Of a DNA stretch of 64,000 nucleotides, positions 11,057-24,282 are shown in pieces (position 1 is the stretch's first letter; the number at the start of each line of letters is the position of its first letter). Under the pieces are notes generated by a model. The model ran no database searches, was not told the DNA's origin, and saw only the letters and a program-made list of their open reading frames with translations. The position numbers and the translations under genes were made by a program. Source of the stretch: Triplophysa rosa. Taxonomy: Eukaryota; Chordata; Actinopteri; Cypriniformes; Nemacheilidae. The DNA is taken from the NCBI RefSeq assembly GCF_024868665.1, contig NC_079890.1:34325298-34389297 (forward strand). Reading direction: 5' to 3'.

Positions 11057-12596
11057 ATTCTATAATTTTATAATAATAATAAATTAATATAATATCCGTG
11101 TCCGTGAAACGTGTAAACATTAGATTAGATTTTTTACACACAAACAAACAAACAAGCAAACCATCACAGGCTCCAACCAGCCATAGGAGCTATTCTCATG
11201 CCATTGCTCAGGTATTGACCCACACTAACACACAGACTGAGATTGAAAGCTCCAGATAGAGAAAATGTGGACATAGAGCGGGAGAGAAAGAGCGAGAGAG
11301 ACTGAGAATGAGAAGGAGAGAAAAGGAGAGAAAAGACAGAAGGTAGCTCTCAGCTGTTCACTTGTACTTAAGAAGTGCATTTACTTTCCATTGATTTCCA
11401 ATGGTTTAGTCAATTTCCTGTCACTTTTCATTGCAGGTACATGGGATCTCAGTTTAGCGGCTTACAGGAAAACAGAGAAAGTCCAGAGGGGAATGCAGGA
11501 GGCTTTGAGTCGACAAACTGTCTGCCCCGGCATCATTTCTCATTCCTCTCAATGCACATAGCCAGTGGATAGACATTACGAAACATAAATAAAGAATGTT
11601 GGGTAGCATTTGTTCATCAGTATAAACAGATTTACTTGGTGTTTATATTCTAAATGTATATTTCTGGGCGTGGATGCTTATTGGTGTCCATACGTGTAAT
11701 GTCCAAGGAGATGACAGGCATCTCAAACAATGACATAATATAACACAGGTTCTTTAGACAAATCTGAAGTAATGATTTTGAAAGTTGACATTTAATTTTA
11801 TTGGCTATGTTATTCTAACTCTACATAAAATGTAATGAGTTGAATAGCAGCTCATGGATGGCTGAACATTGTTTTCTTCTGATGATATAAATGATAGCTA
11901 CTCTATCTTTGTAATTTTCGCTTTTTATCTGAAGAAGAGAGGGTGCGAAAGGCCTTTGCAAAAAAAGCAAAATAAGGGTAGAGTCAAGGTTGAAAAGAGA
12001 TTGTAGGAGGGTTTTTATTCGGTGTGATAAGCTAAGCCTCGCACAATGCCAAAATCACATTTTCTCCCCAGACTTCACATGGCAATAACATTGACCTTGT
12101 GAAGCTTTGTTACGTCTGTCTTTTAATCTCTAATCACCTATTTTTGTCCAGTTCTGTTGTCTTGAAACGCACGCAGTGCAGATCCCCCAAACGTTTGCCT
12201 CTCCGGTTCTGTTGTCAGCGCGGCGCATTCCTTCCTGTATTCTCACAGAAAATAATCCGCTCACGTTGAACATTAATCCTCACCTATTTTCTCTCTATGT
12301 GCTGCAAGGGCCCTTTATTACTTGCAGGTGAGAAAGCCCCATCTCCCTCACAGACAGACGGGGGTGTTTGGGGGGGGTGTAGGGGATAGAAATAGCCTTT
12401 GTTTGAATTTGTGCTAGTTTTAGAAAGAAACTGAGAAATTTTGTTTTATTAAAAGAGAGAAGGGAATAAACATAATGAAAATATTTGGGTGAATCAGTGC
12501 TGGAGAGGGAAACACGCAGACAGACACATGGAGAGACAAATGTGATTGGCTGGGTTTTACAGATTGATTCAATGTAATTGAATGGATTACATTATC
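11057..12596. other. Intergenic, nothing recognised
   Basis: Contains a GA-rich patch near 11275-11340 and a G-run near 12360-12385. No supported gene. Confidence 0.4.
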
Positions 12597-12656
12597 ATTA
12601 TTACTATTATTATCTTCATCATTATTATTATTGTTGTTATTATTATTATTACTATA
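12597..12656. repeat. (ATT)n microsatellite
   Basis: Imperfect ATT/TTG trinucleotide tract. Confidence 0.8.
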
Positions 12657-12744
12657 TATTTATGTATTTGGATATTAATCTGCACAAAATATCTATAAAT
12701 GTAATCTTGTTGGCAAATTTAGTGAACTAAAAAGAAAAATTTAA

Positions 12745-12900
12745 ATTCATCATTTACTCATCCTCATCCTCATGTCATTCCAAACCTGTACGACTTACTT
12801 TCCTTTGCAGAACACAAAAGTAGATATTTTGAAAAACATTGGAAACCAAACAACACTGTACCTCATTGACTTACTGTATGGACACAAAATCCCTGAGACA
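12745..12900. mobile_element. Partial MITE of the AGTTCACCC family
   Basis: Contains CATCATTTACTCATCCTC, CCAAACCTGTACGACTTAC, AGAACACAAAAGTAGATA and TGTATGGACACAAAA in the order found in this family. Both terminal repeats are missing or decayed. Confidence 0.7.
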
Positions 12901-13547
12901 TTATTTTGAATTGAAAAACCCTTAAACTGCTTTGTGAATAGAAAAACATCTGATGACAGAATAAGGCAGAAAACTGAATTGTTTCCTAAGCAGCATCACA
13001 TTCTAAGTGTTGTTACCCTACTGTGAATACTCCCCCAACACTCCTGTTTTTACAGACATTTCAACACCCTGTTGACTTCCCATAATTCAACTTAATTTCT
13101 CCCCTAATTCACCCCACAGAACAGAGACCTTCAGTCTGAGAATGTGTCTTTTTCTAAGCAGCAGTTAAATATTAAACATTGTTTAATTTATTGTTTAACG
13201 TCTCATTTGCTCTTCTTATTGTGCCTAAGATGAAGGAACAGAGTTCTAACCTCACAGTGGCTTTTAAATCGAGTTTTGTGAGTGAGTCTCTATTTATATT
13301 GTTCTGATTACTGTTTTATTCATGTCACCATTTAAACGGGAGCAATATTCAGCAATAAAGAGACAGCCGGCAGATTCCAGCTCATCTCTGTACTGCAGTT
13401 TGTGATGTGTCTGTTTTTCAATAATTCTTGAAAAACAATATATTTCTTTTTAAGTTTAATACAAATGTCAAAGTATATACATTAAACAAAATTAACCCTT
13501 ATAGCGTATACTGCGCTAACCATATTATTCTTTCAAAAAAACTATAG
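12901..13547. other. Intergenic, nothing recognised
   Basis: AT-rich sequence without coding signal. Confidence 0.4.
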
Positions 13548-13851
13548 TTAAAGGGATAGTTCACCCAAAAATGAAATTCTGTCATCATTTACTCACCCTC
13601 TTGTCATTTTAAACCTGTATGACTTTCTTTCTTCGGCAGAACACAAAAGAAGATATTTTGAAGAATTTTGATAACCGAACAGCGGTGGCACGCATTGACT
13701 TCAATGCAAGTCACTGGCTGCCATCGCTGTTCGGTCAACAACATTTAAAAAATATCTTCTTTTGTGTTCTGCCGAAGAAAGAAAGTCATACAGGTTTAAA
13801 ATGACAAGAGGGTGAGTAAATGATGACAGAATTTCATTTTTGGGTGAACTA
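13548..13851. mobile_element. Near-perfect hairpin MITE (AGTTCACCC family)
   Basis: Starts TTAAAGGGATAGTTCACCC and ends GGGTGAACTA. The left and right halves are almost exact inverted copies for about 145 bases each, with a short turn near 13700. Shared motifs are TCTTTCTTCGGCAGAACAC and GTGTTCTGCCGAAGAAAGA. It is the best preserved copy here and so probably the youngest. The ORF at 13619-13804 is an artefact of the hairpin. Confidence 0.88.
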
Positions 13852-15382
13852 CTTTCACTTCAGAGAAAATCCTGAAACTCCTGATCAAATCCTCGCTGAT
13901 TCAGTCATATTAAAAAATACCTTTGTTTGAAATACAGTACATGTTTTTTTTTATTTTTTTATTCAGATATACATGTGTATGCCACGACAACAGCAATTAT
14001 GATGGTGTTTGGGCAAACAAAAGTATATTAGACATATCAATTCAATAACCAATCTTTAAACCCATTTCAAATAAAATGTATACCCTCATGAAACTGAGCT
14101 GTACATGGTGAATATTTCATTGTCTTATTTCACAAGGTACTTCTGTGCTTCTCCTACAACACTGTTAGACAGACTCTGAAGAATGAGAGAGATGACAGTG
14201 GTCTCTCTGGAAAAAGCAATTATTCTAAGACATGCTGACTCCATTTTGTAATCTACAGATCCACCTTCAATCTCTGAAGGGTTGCGTGGAGGCAGAATCC
14301 CCTTCCCTGAACACCCCCCACTTTCCACAGCCCCTTTACACACGGGAATGGAACGTGCTGATTAATCTCGCAAAAATAAAACAGACACAATTTTTGCACA
14401 CTGTGCGTAGTATGTGTGTACAGACAGAATGATGCATTTACAAACACACACTGCTTTTCTCGTACCGTGCTCCCACATGTGGAATGCAGCCGGTGTGTTT
14501 GTGTTCTAGTGACAAGTAACATGGGACCGTGGTCTCCATGGCAACAGCAAAGGCTCAATACATCATACCTTGTTACAGTAGTCAAGCAAGGACGATTGGT
14601 CAAAAATGATACATTGTGTAAGGTATGAATTTCTCTATCTGTTATAGAAAGCGGATTGCCTGATGATTTAAAAAAGAATAATTATTCATTTCAAATAGTT
14701 GCTGCTCCTACTGGGAAACCCTGGAAATATAGAGGTGTTTGAGGAGAAATGATTGAGTCATTAAAGAAATCTCATTTGTGATTTTTTTTCTTGGCCTAGT
14801 TTTTCCAGCATTAAAAATACACGATTAATTAATGTTTGTCGAAAAATGTGAAAGAGTTAAAACGCGAGTGTATATTAACAGATGAGCAAAAATGCAAAGA
14901 TGTTCCTAATTAAAAGTGAATGCAATTCTCCACTGATGGAAACCCTATGACAACATCTATGTATACCAAAACTAAAGTAAGCACATTGTGATCCTTTCGT
15001 CCAGATGGGAGACAACACCTCCTCATCTGTCTTCATGAGACTTTTATACATTTACAGCCAGCTAGATTCTAATATGTGACAATTTCCTCAATAAGTGATT
15101 ATTATCAGATAAGCAGGGAATAAGATTAGTTTTGTGCAGCATCTCTTTCACTGGTCAGAAAAGTGTTTCATATGCATTTCCTCAGGTCAAAAATACCTCC
15201 TCTCTGCAGCGAATTTTTAGAAGGTGAAATAATGTTCAGTTCTATTGACATTTAATAGGAAAATGAGAATCTGAATCGTATTCTGCAAGAGACACAAGAG
15301 TTTCAAAGAGTTTCTTTGAAACTAAGGAAACACATTCAACAAGGTAAGATGTCTTGCATTATTAAGTGTTGACATTCATTTT

Positions 15383-15386
<4 letters not shown>
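13852..15386. other. Intergenic, nothing recognised
   Basis: Overlapping short ORFs on both strands near 14125-14630 show no family resemblance and are probably chance. Confidence 0.4.
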
Positions 15387-15455
<69 letters not shown>

Positions 15456-15481
15456 GCGCACACACGCACACACACACACAC
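15387..15481. repeat. Compound (CT)n(CA)n microsatellite
   Basis: About 52 bases of CT repeats run directly into about 42 bases of CA repeats with a few GC interruptions. Confidence 0.95.
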
Positions 15482-16639
15482 CTGCCCAGTCAATACTTAT
15501 TCTATCAGGGCCTGTCAGGTGACTTCACAGTCTGAGAGGTGTGGACGCAAAAATATGATCAACGCATTGCAATTGAATAACAGTACAGCACACTTTTCTG
15601 CTGCAAACAACCCGAATTACAAAGTAATAGAAATCTGTCTTTGAAATCTGATTTCTTTCTGCTCAAACTCTCTGCACGCCTGTTTCAGCTTTTCACAAGA
15701 ATCACTTTAGAAAGCATCTTACAATTGTATGTCACATTGATTCTCTACAGCCCGGAATTATAAAGAGGCTGGACATATAGTGTGGGAAGCCACCTTTACG
15801 CAACACAGCCTTTGTAATATCTGTAGTATGCGCTTCAAAGTTTATTTTGATATCGCCTCGTTCTGTAATTCTGTATTAAACACATGTCAATATTTGATTA
15901 ATATGCTAGCAAAGCCGACATGCCAAAAATGGAATTGCGATTTCCCTCAAAAGATAAACAGTTTGAAGCGACAGTGTTCAATGGCCAGAGTGAGTAAATC
16001 AAATGAAAATCTTCCTCTCAATATTCAACCAATATGATTGCTTTAGCATCTGTCATATTCCCATCTGTCAACACAATGTTTTTTAGGCCCCTCCCCTCGA
16101 AACATCAGAAATTCAGTTCTGCCTTGACATGACCAAGATTATAATGAATGAAACAATATCCAGCTTCTTAATGATACCATATTCCCTTTGAAGAAAGAAC
16201 ATTTAAGAGCCTGTGTCTTAACTGCCTGAGATTGACATAGTCTATGACCTGCAGTGAGGTGACAGAGTGAGACATTCAGTATTTTAACGCCAGCTGCAAT
16301 ATCCGCTCTTCAGACGTGTTCTCACAAGGAGTTAAATTATTGATGTGAAATGGCATGCTGGATTTCATCTGGTGCCTGCTAATTAGATTGTAATTACGGG
16401 GGAGCTTTGCGAGCCTGTCTGCTCTGATTAGAAACACTTTTGCGGCTCGATCCTCATGACCTTTCTTTTAAAACTTCAGCTACTCGAGATTAACAGCAAA
16501 CATCGGGCTAAATGCTCAACAAATGAAGGTGTTCTAGAGAGAAGACAACAGAAAAGCACATCTATATGCAGCAAAACACTCATCAGCATTACGGACGTCA
16601 ATTAAATCACAGGAATAACAGTAGGTAAAAACTTCGCTG
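15482..16639. other. Intergenic, nothing recognised
   Basis: Unique-looking sequence with no supported gene. Confidence 0.4.
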
Positions 16640-17660
16640 ATGATAAAAAAAGAGACAAAAGTGAGAGGGAAAAAACGAGGAGACATAAACAGGAATAGAG
16701 GAGAGGAGCGAAGAAGAGAAATGGGAAAAGAAGAGGCAAGAGTAAACAGAAGAGGTAAAAAGGAGACATAAATGAAAGAGAAGAGAAGAGAAGAGAAGAG
16801 AAGAGAAGAGAAGAGAAGAGAAGAGAAGAGAAAAAACTGAGAAGAGACAAAAAAAAGAAAAAAAGAGGAAAGGAACAAAGTAAAAACAAAAGAGAGACAA
16901 AACTGAGATGATACAAAATCTGAGAAGAGACAAAAACGAGAAGAAAAAAAAGAGGAAAGGAACAAAGTTAAAACAAAAGAGAGACAAAAAGAAGAGACTA
17001 AATTAGAAGAGAGGAGATGAGACAAAAATGAGAAGAGGGGCAAAGAAAACAGAAAAAAAGAGACAAATACTGAGAAGAGACAAAAACGAGAAGAAAAAAA
17101 GGGGAAAGGAACAAAATAAAAACAAAACAATACGAGCAATAAAAACTGATACGAGACGAGACGAGACGAGAAGAGAAGAGAAGAGAAGAGAAAAAAGAGA
17201 CAAAACTGAGAAGAGACAAAAACGAGAAGAAAAAAAGGGGAAAGGAACAAAGTAAAAACAAAACAATACGAGCAATAAAAACTGATACGAGATGAGACGA
17301 GAAGAGAAGAGAAAAAAGAGACAAAACTGAGAAGAGACAAAAACGAGAAGAAAAAAAGAGGAAAAGAACAAAGTAAAAACAAAAGAGAGACAAAACTGAG
17401 ATGAGACAAAATTAGAAGAGAGGAGATGAGACAAAAACGAGAAGAAAGAGACAAGAGAACAGAGGAGGAAAAAGACAAAAAGAGAAGAGACAAAAGAGAA
17501 GATATACTGTAAAAAGAGGAGACGGCAATGAGAACAGGAAAAAAGGAGGAGACAAAACTAAGAAGAGACAAAAACGAGAAGAAAAAGAGGAAAGGAACAA
17601 AATAAAAACAAAAAGAGGACAGAGAAAATTAGAAGAGAGGAGAATAAACACGGAAAAAGA
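16640..17660. repeat. Purine-rich minisatellite of about 1 kb
   Basis: The plus strand is almost all A and G. Runs of AAGAG repeats (best at about 16773-16831) alternate with copies of a longer unit that includes AAAACGAGAAGAAAAAAAG, GGAAAGGAACAAAGTAAAAA and ACAAAACTGAGAAGAGACAA. A variant carrying ACAATACGAGCAATAAAAAC occurs twice, near 17127 and 17261. Long antisense Ser/Leu/Phe-rich ORFs are by-products of the composition. Confidence 0.9.
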
Positions 17661-18418
17661 GGAGCAGAGGATCTCCTCAACACACCTGGTCTCCATTATC
17701 TGCCCATTACACAGCTCTGCACCCCCATAAGGGGCAGCCTGGGAACCAACTTCAGTGCTTTCATCCTCTCATCATTACAGCAGCACGCCCGGGGTCAGGG
17801 CCTGTCCCACAGCAACACACAAAACTGATTTCAGTTGAGGAAAAAAGGAAGGTGAGGGAAAAAAGGGGAAGAAATCCAAAACAGACCACTTTCTGAGCAG
17901 TATTAATAAGAGCAAGTCTTCCACCAATTATTGTATTAAGAATTCTGCTTGAGGTTGGACCCCGTCCCAAAAACTATGTGAAACCCGAAGCCGTACCTCA
18001 AAGGGTCTTGAAAGCCTCTCTGTTTGTCTCAGCTTATAACCAACACTCAAATACAGCTGTGATCACTACAGCCTTCACATACTGTTAGCTGTTTCAAACA
18101 TGTACACACACAGCCACAGAGAGCCCGACTGCTAATACACAGTGAGGGAAGGGGTAAATTGTGGTAATTTACTCATGCACCCACACCCTCGGTTTCAAAT
18201 GAATATGGCTGAAAGATGCTGAGTGTTAGATTTACTCTGGTTATTTTGCAAGTTTTTCACCTTAAACGCGTTCTTGAGTGACAGCTCGAGACATATGGAT
18301 CTACAAGGCCTCGCTTTGCCTCACTCACATATTTAACTCTTTCAGGTTCAGCAAACACTGGGATAAAAAAACTTTAATTTTTCAATACATTTGCATTATT
18401 AAAATATTACTATTTTGG
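17661..18418. other. Intergenic, nothing recognised
   Basis: No supported gene or repeat. Confidence 0.4.
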
Positions 18419-18570
18419 TAAGACTTTACAATAAGGTTTAATTTTACTACTATATTTTTAAAAACAACTTATGTATCTATTAACATTATTTAATGTACAG
18501 TGAACTAACATGAGCAAACAATGAACAATTTTATAATTAACAAACATTAACTAAGATGAATAAAACACTG
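18419..18570. repeat. Fragment of a TTACAATAAGGTT-type repeat
   Basis: Opens TAAGACTTTACAATAAGGTT and continues with AACATTAACTAAGATGAATA, a common dispersed repeat in teleosts. A related copy sits at 24826-25180. Confidence 0.6.
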
Positions 18571-18596
18571 CTATCCTTCTGAAACCTTGTATCTCC

Positions 18597-18891
18597 ATAT
18601 TTCGTGATTTTTTTGACAGAAATCATTATTACTAGTCACCCATTATGTTTGTCTCTGGGGTTTGCAAATATCTAACCAATAAAAAGTATGAAAAAGTTCA
18701 CCTTGGATGTCCAAATTCGCTGTTTCTCAGGGAAAAAAAACACAGAACTTTTTAAATGATTAAATACTGTGTTCTCTAAGGTGACAAGCACTTTTTAATA
18801 CGTTTTATTGATTAGATATTTGGAAAGTCCAATGACAAACATAAAAGGTGACTAATAATAAGGATTTATAGCGAAAAAAGCAGCGATATAT
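18597..18891. mobile_element. Hairpin MITE, about 295 bases
   Basis: The left arm (AGTCACCCATTATGTTTGTC near 18635) and the right arm (GACAAACATAAAAGGTGACT near 18835) are inverted copies over more than 100 bases, with paired CAAATATCTAACCAATAAAA and ATTGATTAGATATTTG. There is no coding capacity. Confidence 0.7.
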
Positions 18892-20159
18892 TATTTAATG
18901 AAAAATATTCATTTTAAGAATACAGTAAGGGTTGACTACCATGTTGTGTGATTCTGTGGATTCACACTCAGTCAAAACAAATAAATGAAAACATTAATTA
19001 AAAAAGTAAAAAAAATGTGATTCCTTTTATTGTGTTTTTTTTGGATTATGTGTCCATTTGATGGCATATTTGAGCACATGCTATTTTAATATAATGCCAC
19101 CCAAGCTTGAAAGAAATTTAGCTTTGTACTGCTAAAAATACACCCTCTCAAAAGCTGTTTTCATAAACATGATATTAGAAACCGCCTCAAAAATGACCTT
19201 TGACCCCAAACCAAAAAAAGTCCTTTGAATTTATTTCAGCTTAACAGTTACATATGAACAAGATTATCTGAAATAAATCCCGACTTTACACTTGAAGGGG
19301 TTAAACCATAAAGCACTTTGCCAGACCCGTCTGAGACAAATCTAAGAACATTCACGAGGACAGCTGAGGTACAGAAGAAGAAAAGAGAGCGGACATGGTC
19401 CTCCCATGATCACTTTTTTGTATGGGAGGAAAAAAAACAGTAATGAAGTGTAATGGTCCAGTCTCTCACGGCACCATGTACTTTCAATCCCATAAATCTA
19501 AGCAAACGTTTCAGGAGTTTAAAAAAAGTTTTTCTCCCTCTCACAGGGGCCAGAAAAAGCTCTCTGCATAGCATTACTTTGAGGTTACCGAGATGACACC
19601 TGGAGCAAAACTTTGAAGCGAGGTAAAACTATCCCTCAGTTTCTGTTGAAATGATATATCGGGTATTGAAGAAAAGAGGCGACTGTTGCGGAGAGGGCGA
19701 ACGAGAGAGAGAGAGAGAGGGAGAAAAGTACAACCACATTCCCCGCACATATTCTCTTCATTACCAGAGAAGGGGGGAGCCGATCGCTCAATTATTGGCT
19801 GCCGTCACAGGCTAATATTCCTGCCTGTCAGGCCTGGTTTTTGCTCCGTTTTGTGCAGACTCCTTCTGATGGAGCTTGTTTTGTGTTAACCAGAACCAGA
19901 AGGTGCTGTGAAAACTGTGACACCTGATCCTGTGTCCAAGAGACGGGAAATACGCCGGCGAGGCCCGGTGCCTGCCAACACACTCGCTCGCCCCAGGACT
20001 CTGGTGTGTTGGGCAAAGATAATCTTAAAGGGGTGTGATATGAAATACCAGAGTGTCTGAATGAAAGGAATGTGGCTTTGACACATCCATCTACTACACA
20101 GAGTTTAATGCAAAGTATGTTGTTTTGTTAAAAATATTCACGTTTTTGGTTTTACCAAA
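18892..20159. other. Intergenic, nothing firm
   Basis: AT-rich up to about 19300, then a GA run near 19700-19725. Short ORFs near 19686-20086 are unsupported. Confidence 0.35.
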
Positions 20160-20300
20160 TCTGTATTTTATTTTTGGGTGAACCTCAAAGGTCTGGCAAA
20201 ATTTGAGCGGCTATTTTGCATAGCAGAAAAGTGAAATGACACAAAGACGAGTAAACGACAACAGATGTTGTTTCATTTTTGGGTGAAGTAACTTTAAAAG
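20160..20300. repeat. Decayed AGTTCACCC-family fragment
   Basis: TTTTTGGGTGAACCTCAAAG on the left and TCATTTTTGGGTGAAGTAAC on the right are relics of this MITE's end. Confidence 0.35.
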
Positions 20301-20439
20301 CCAGTCACAGATACGGTCCAAAGAGCCTTTTCAAGTAAAAAAAATGATTGACAGGTTTGCCTCACCTCCTCTTGTGTAGCAGTCGCATGTTTTTAAGCAG
20401 CCCGCGCATCTGGAGTCAATCTTGAAACATGTCTCAACT

Positions 20440-20545
20440 CAACTGGACACACAAAAAAAAGAAAAATCATATGGGTTCCAAGCAACATGAGGATAAGTAG
20501 ACGATGACAGAATTTTCATTTTGGGGGAACTAATCCTCTTTAAGC
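20440..20545. repeat. Decayed AGTTCACCC-family fragment
   Basis: Carries GATGACAGAATTTTCATTTT and GGGGGAACTAATCCTCTTTA, the right end of the MITE family. Confidence 0.55.
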
Positions 20546-23287
20546 AATATATACCTACACCCCACTTTTGTTTTGTATTATTTCTACAGTAGTGAAAAAT
20601 GCTTTGTGTATTCATTTAGAAAGCAGCTGATGGAAATGTTCCCACTGAGGTGTACATGAAATCAATTGATCAGTTTGTCCTCTCCCGTCAGAGACACTGA
20701 TAGTTTTAAATAAAGCTCTCACAGATTCCCTCATTTCAAGGGAGTGACTTGCCTTCTCCTCCTCAGATCCGCTTCACCCATCATTTCTTCTGACAGATGA
20801 GATTGAATTAGTCTGACCTGTCCTCGCTGTTCCAGCGTAATTTGGCTTTGACATTGATGGGAAGGAAGATGCCTGGAATGAATGGAAGAAGAAGAGAGAG
20901 AGAGGGAAAAAGGAAAGAAGCAATCGCGGGTTGCATGTCATGAAGGAGGACCCCTCCATGTTTCTTACACCTTTATAAAAAAAAAAAAGATAGTTGTTCT
21001 CAATAAAATATTTCAGAACTGCTGTACGACAGGGTTTTGACCCAGCCAAACATTCACCATTATACTGTATGAGCTGAACACTGAGATGTTGCTCATTTAA
21101 AACTCATTAGATTTTAATTAAAGTATAACCTTTGTCTCAGATGTTTCTTATCAAATTCCTGAGGAGAATCAAACACAAAACTGTTGACATTCAAGATCGT
21201 TGGCATTCAAAGCTTAATAAACATTTTACTTGTCAATTCTGGTATGTTGGCAAACCCAAACACCGTTCGAGACATTGTTGAGATCTTTTCTGTAGCGTTA
21301 GAGGACACCCAAGTGAGATTACTGTGGTGTTTTTCTGACAGGGAAAGTTTGCTTGCAAAGTTGTAATGTGGTGTAGCTTCAGTGATATTAAAATCAAGGT
21401 CGTGGCTTTATTCTTGCTTTTTCATCATTCCCATTGTGCAAATTCATACACACTATAGATTATGTTTATCTGTGAGCTCAGACTGGACAAACAACGGAGA
21501 TATTTCTTTGCTGTGGGCCTTTAAAGAAAATAACACACAGCTTAAAAAAAGTAAGAACATGACAGAAATAAGTTTCTCAATGCCAAGCTGCCAGAAAAGC
21601 ATTCATGTTTTCTATCCAAGACTATGATCACACAATGTCCTTCTGTACACTTGTGCCGCTTGTAGTCAAGCTGGATTAACTTTGAACATGTGTACCCTTT
21701 ATTTTCCACAAATGACAGAAGTGGAGCTTGCAGGGTTCTGTTAAACTCATACACTGATTTGGAGAGAATATTCGAGGCCAGAGACATCACACAGCACCAC
21801 ACCTAGTAGAACAACACACTATAACATAAAGCACTGTGTGATATAGGATTTTTTTGATGTATCGCCGAAGTAGAAAAGAATTTAGTTCAAGCCTATAGCT
21901 TGTGACCATTGTGAAAGGTTGCAGTATTAGCCATTAGTCATAAAATCGCTTGCAGGGTCATAGAACTTCAGTTTAATTGCAAACCAATACTAATCGTTTA
22001 CTGACAGTTTAACAGTTCACCAAAAAAGGAAAACACCCTTGTGACAATTATTAATTGTTGACGGTTTGACTCCCATATGTAAGACTAGGAACCTAATTCA
22101 ATCTGAGCCCCTAAATCAGTGAGGTGAACTCTATACCCACAGGTCACCAAACCTTAAAGAGAAAGCACCTTTGCTTAATGGAAACGTTACACGCAGGCAC
22201 TAACTTAATTTCACACTCCTAAACTCTGCGCTGGTACAACACAGCGTCCGAGCACAAGTGCCATCTGGTCCGGAGTTTTAAAGGAAGCAACTTGGGCTTT
22301 TCACACTGATCCAATTATGGTTTTTTAATTCATTTGGGATGTTTCGATGCGTGTTAACTGCCTCAACATGGCTGGCGGATCTGGAGCCACGTTCTGACCA
22401 AGACAGGCCAGGCCTTAAACTCCGTGACTCCAGAAGTGCAAAGATGAAGGTGTTGAAGGGGCACCTCCTCAACATCCTGTTTTCAAGAACGATACGCTTG
22501 GGTAGGGATGCACAGTGTTGGCGTCCTGTGGTGCACTTTAAAACGAAATATTGGAAACATGAGGGCCCATGGACCGCTATGGAAATTTAAGCCACGAGAT
22601 GAAAAACCAGGATTCAGGCGGCCGTCCAAATCCAGGTCCACTGATCTCGCTGTATGCCGTGTCATTCAACACTTCAGCAAATTATTGAATGCTATTGAAT
22701 TCTTACACTATGGACAAATTGCACGTCTTCAATCAGCCAATACAGTGGACAGCGGTGCTTAGCCGTGATGGTTAAGAAAAAAATGTGCCTTTTGCGACTG
22801 TCTGTAAAATGAATTTTAAAAGCATAATCCCTTTGGAACCATATGATTAGATTTGGGCTCCGTTCAAATTCTCTTTAAACATTACTACATAAATGCAGAC
22901 AATTTGCAGTACTCAAGGTCACTCCATCTCCCCCCTGCACAAAATCCTTCTAGCAAAGGCAAAAGAGCTTCTAACAGCGCAATAATAATGCACAGTTGTA
23001 ATCTAAAGAAATGAATAGTGTAGCCCTTCATCAGAGAAGACTTTAAAACTGGAGCTCATGCCGCTCGGGTCTTTGGGTCAGAAGAGAGAGAGAGAAGCCC
23101 ACCATCAAATCCCCAGTTATATTTTTTAGAAAGCTTCTCACAGGTTGTCATTCTGCATCAAAACAATACAACGTCATCTTTAGCAAAAATCTGTCTGCTT
23201 AATAATAATTGAAGAAAACTATACTTTATTTTTGATCAGATTAATAAAAGTAGCAAACAATAATTTAGTCTATATCCAAATCAACTC
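20546..23287. other. Intergenic, nothing recognised
   Basis: Several overlapping ORFs of 60-90 codons (for example near 22278-22762) occur on both strands with no family resemblance. I see no gene here. Confidence 0.4.
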
Positions 23288-23548
23288 AGAGATGGTTCAC
23301 CCAAAATGAAGACTTTAATTGATTGACCCTCATATCACTCCAAACCTGTTTGATTTTCTTCTTTCTGCAGAACACAAATCCGAACAGCATCTGCCCCTAT
23401 TGACCTTTACTGTATGGACACAAAACATTTCTCACAATATCTTCTTTTTGTATTTTACAGAAATAATCATATACAGTATATGTTTTAAATGTCATGCGGG
23501 TGAATAAATGATGACAGAATTACAATTTTGGGTGAATTGTCCCTTAGG
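23288..23548. mobile_element. AGTTCACCC-family MITE, diverged
   Basis: Left end ATGGTTCACCCAAAATGAAG, right end ACAATTTTGGGTGAATTGTC, with CACTCCAAACCTGTTTGA and GCAGAACACAAATCC inside. Confidence 0.7.
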
Positions 23549-23889
23549 AACAGAAGTGATGGCTCAGACCTTGGTGGGATAAAACCACCAACCTTCTGAT
23601 TCTCAGACCTTTTATACTTTATAACCAGTCCAAGGTGAACCTTTTGGAATTCAAATGATGTGTTTGCACTGAAAAGCATGACCATGACTAAATGTAAATC
23701 CACACATGTACAGCCTGGTTAAACTAGTGTCATGTACTTTTGTGCAATGCAACCAAGGTGAATGAATTTGAATAGAATTTGACATCTAAAATCTTCATTA
23801 TCGTCATTATCAAAAGCTCTGCAAATGAATAAATAGGATTTCCTGTAATTAAACATTCATTCAGAGAAGTGGGAGACACGCACACAAAA

Positions 23890-24282
23890 TACAGCTACGC
23901 TCGTGGCCAAAAGTGATATCCATCTTTGGAAAAGTTCAATGAGGTTTTTACCGTTTATTAAATATATTAGTCAAGATGTTTCAACATTTTTGTATGCATG
24001 TTGTACATTTGTGCTTAAGATGTATAGTAAACTGAAGCTCAGCTTTGAAAAGAATTTGAAGAGGTTTGGCAATAAAATTAAAACAAAACATGCACAGAGA
24101 TTATGGAGTCAAAAAAGAATATACAAAATGTTAATAAATGATAAAATAGTAATTTCCTGTGGGCACATTGTTTTTCTATGTATTTATAAATTTTCCAATA
24201 CACCTCATATATTGATGCTGTAATCTAACCTGACGGACATCAGGTCCAGCTTGACCAGACTTTACGTTTGGCCACGACTGTA
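23890..24282. mobile_element. MITE with CGTGGCCAAAA / TTTGGCCACG ends
   Basis: Left end contains CGCTCGTGGCCAAAAGTGAT and right end ACGTTTGGCCACGACTGTA, inverted copies of a start common in teleost Tc1/mariner-like short elements. The 106-codon ORF inside (23903-24223) starts in the terminal repeat, is Lys/Phe-rich, and shows no transposase motif I recognise. Confidence 0.6.

Noticed and set aside
15366..15644. 92-codon ORF with Ser-Leu and His-Thr repeats
   Set aside because: It is translation of the CT/CA microsatellite.
16534..17571. Long antisense ORFs (up to 345 codons) rich in Ser, Leu, Phe
   Set aside because: They arise from the polypyrimidine complement of the minisatellite, which is poor in stop codons; several frames are open at once.
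23903..24223. 106-codon ORF as a transposase
   Set aside because: It starts in the terminal repeat of a 390-base MITE, and no DDE or helix-turn-helix motif is visible.
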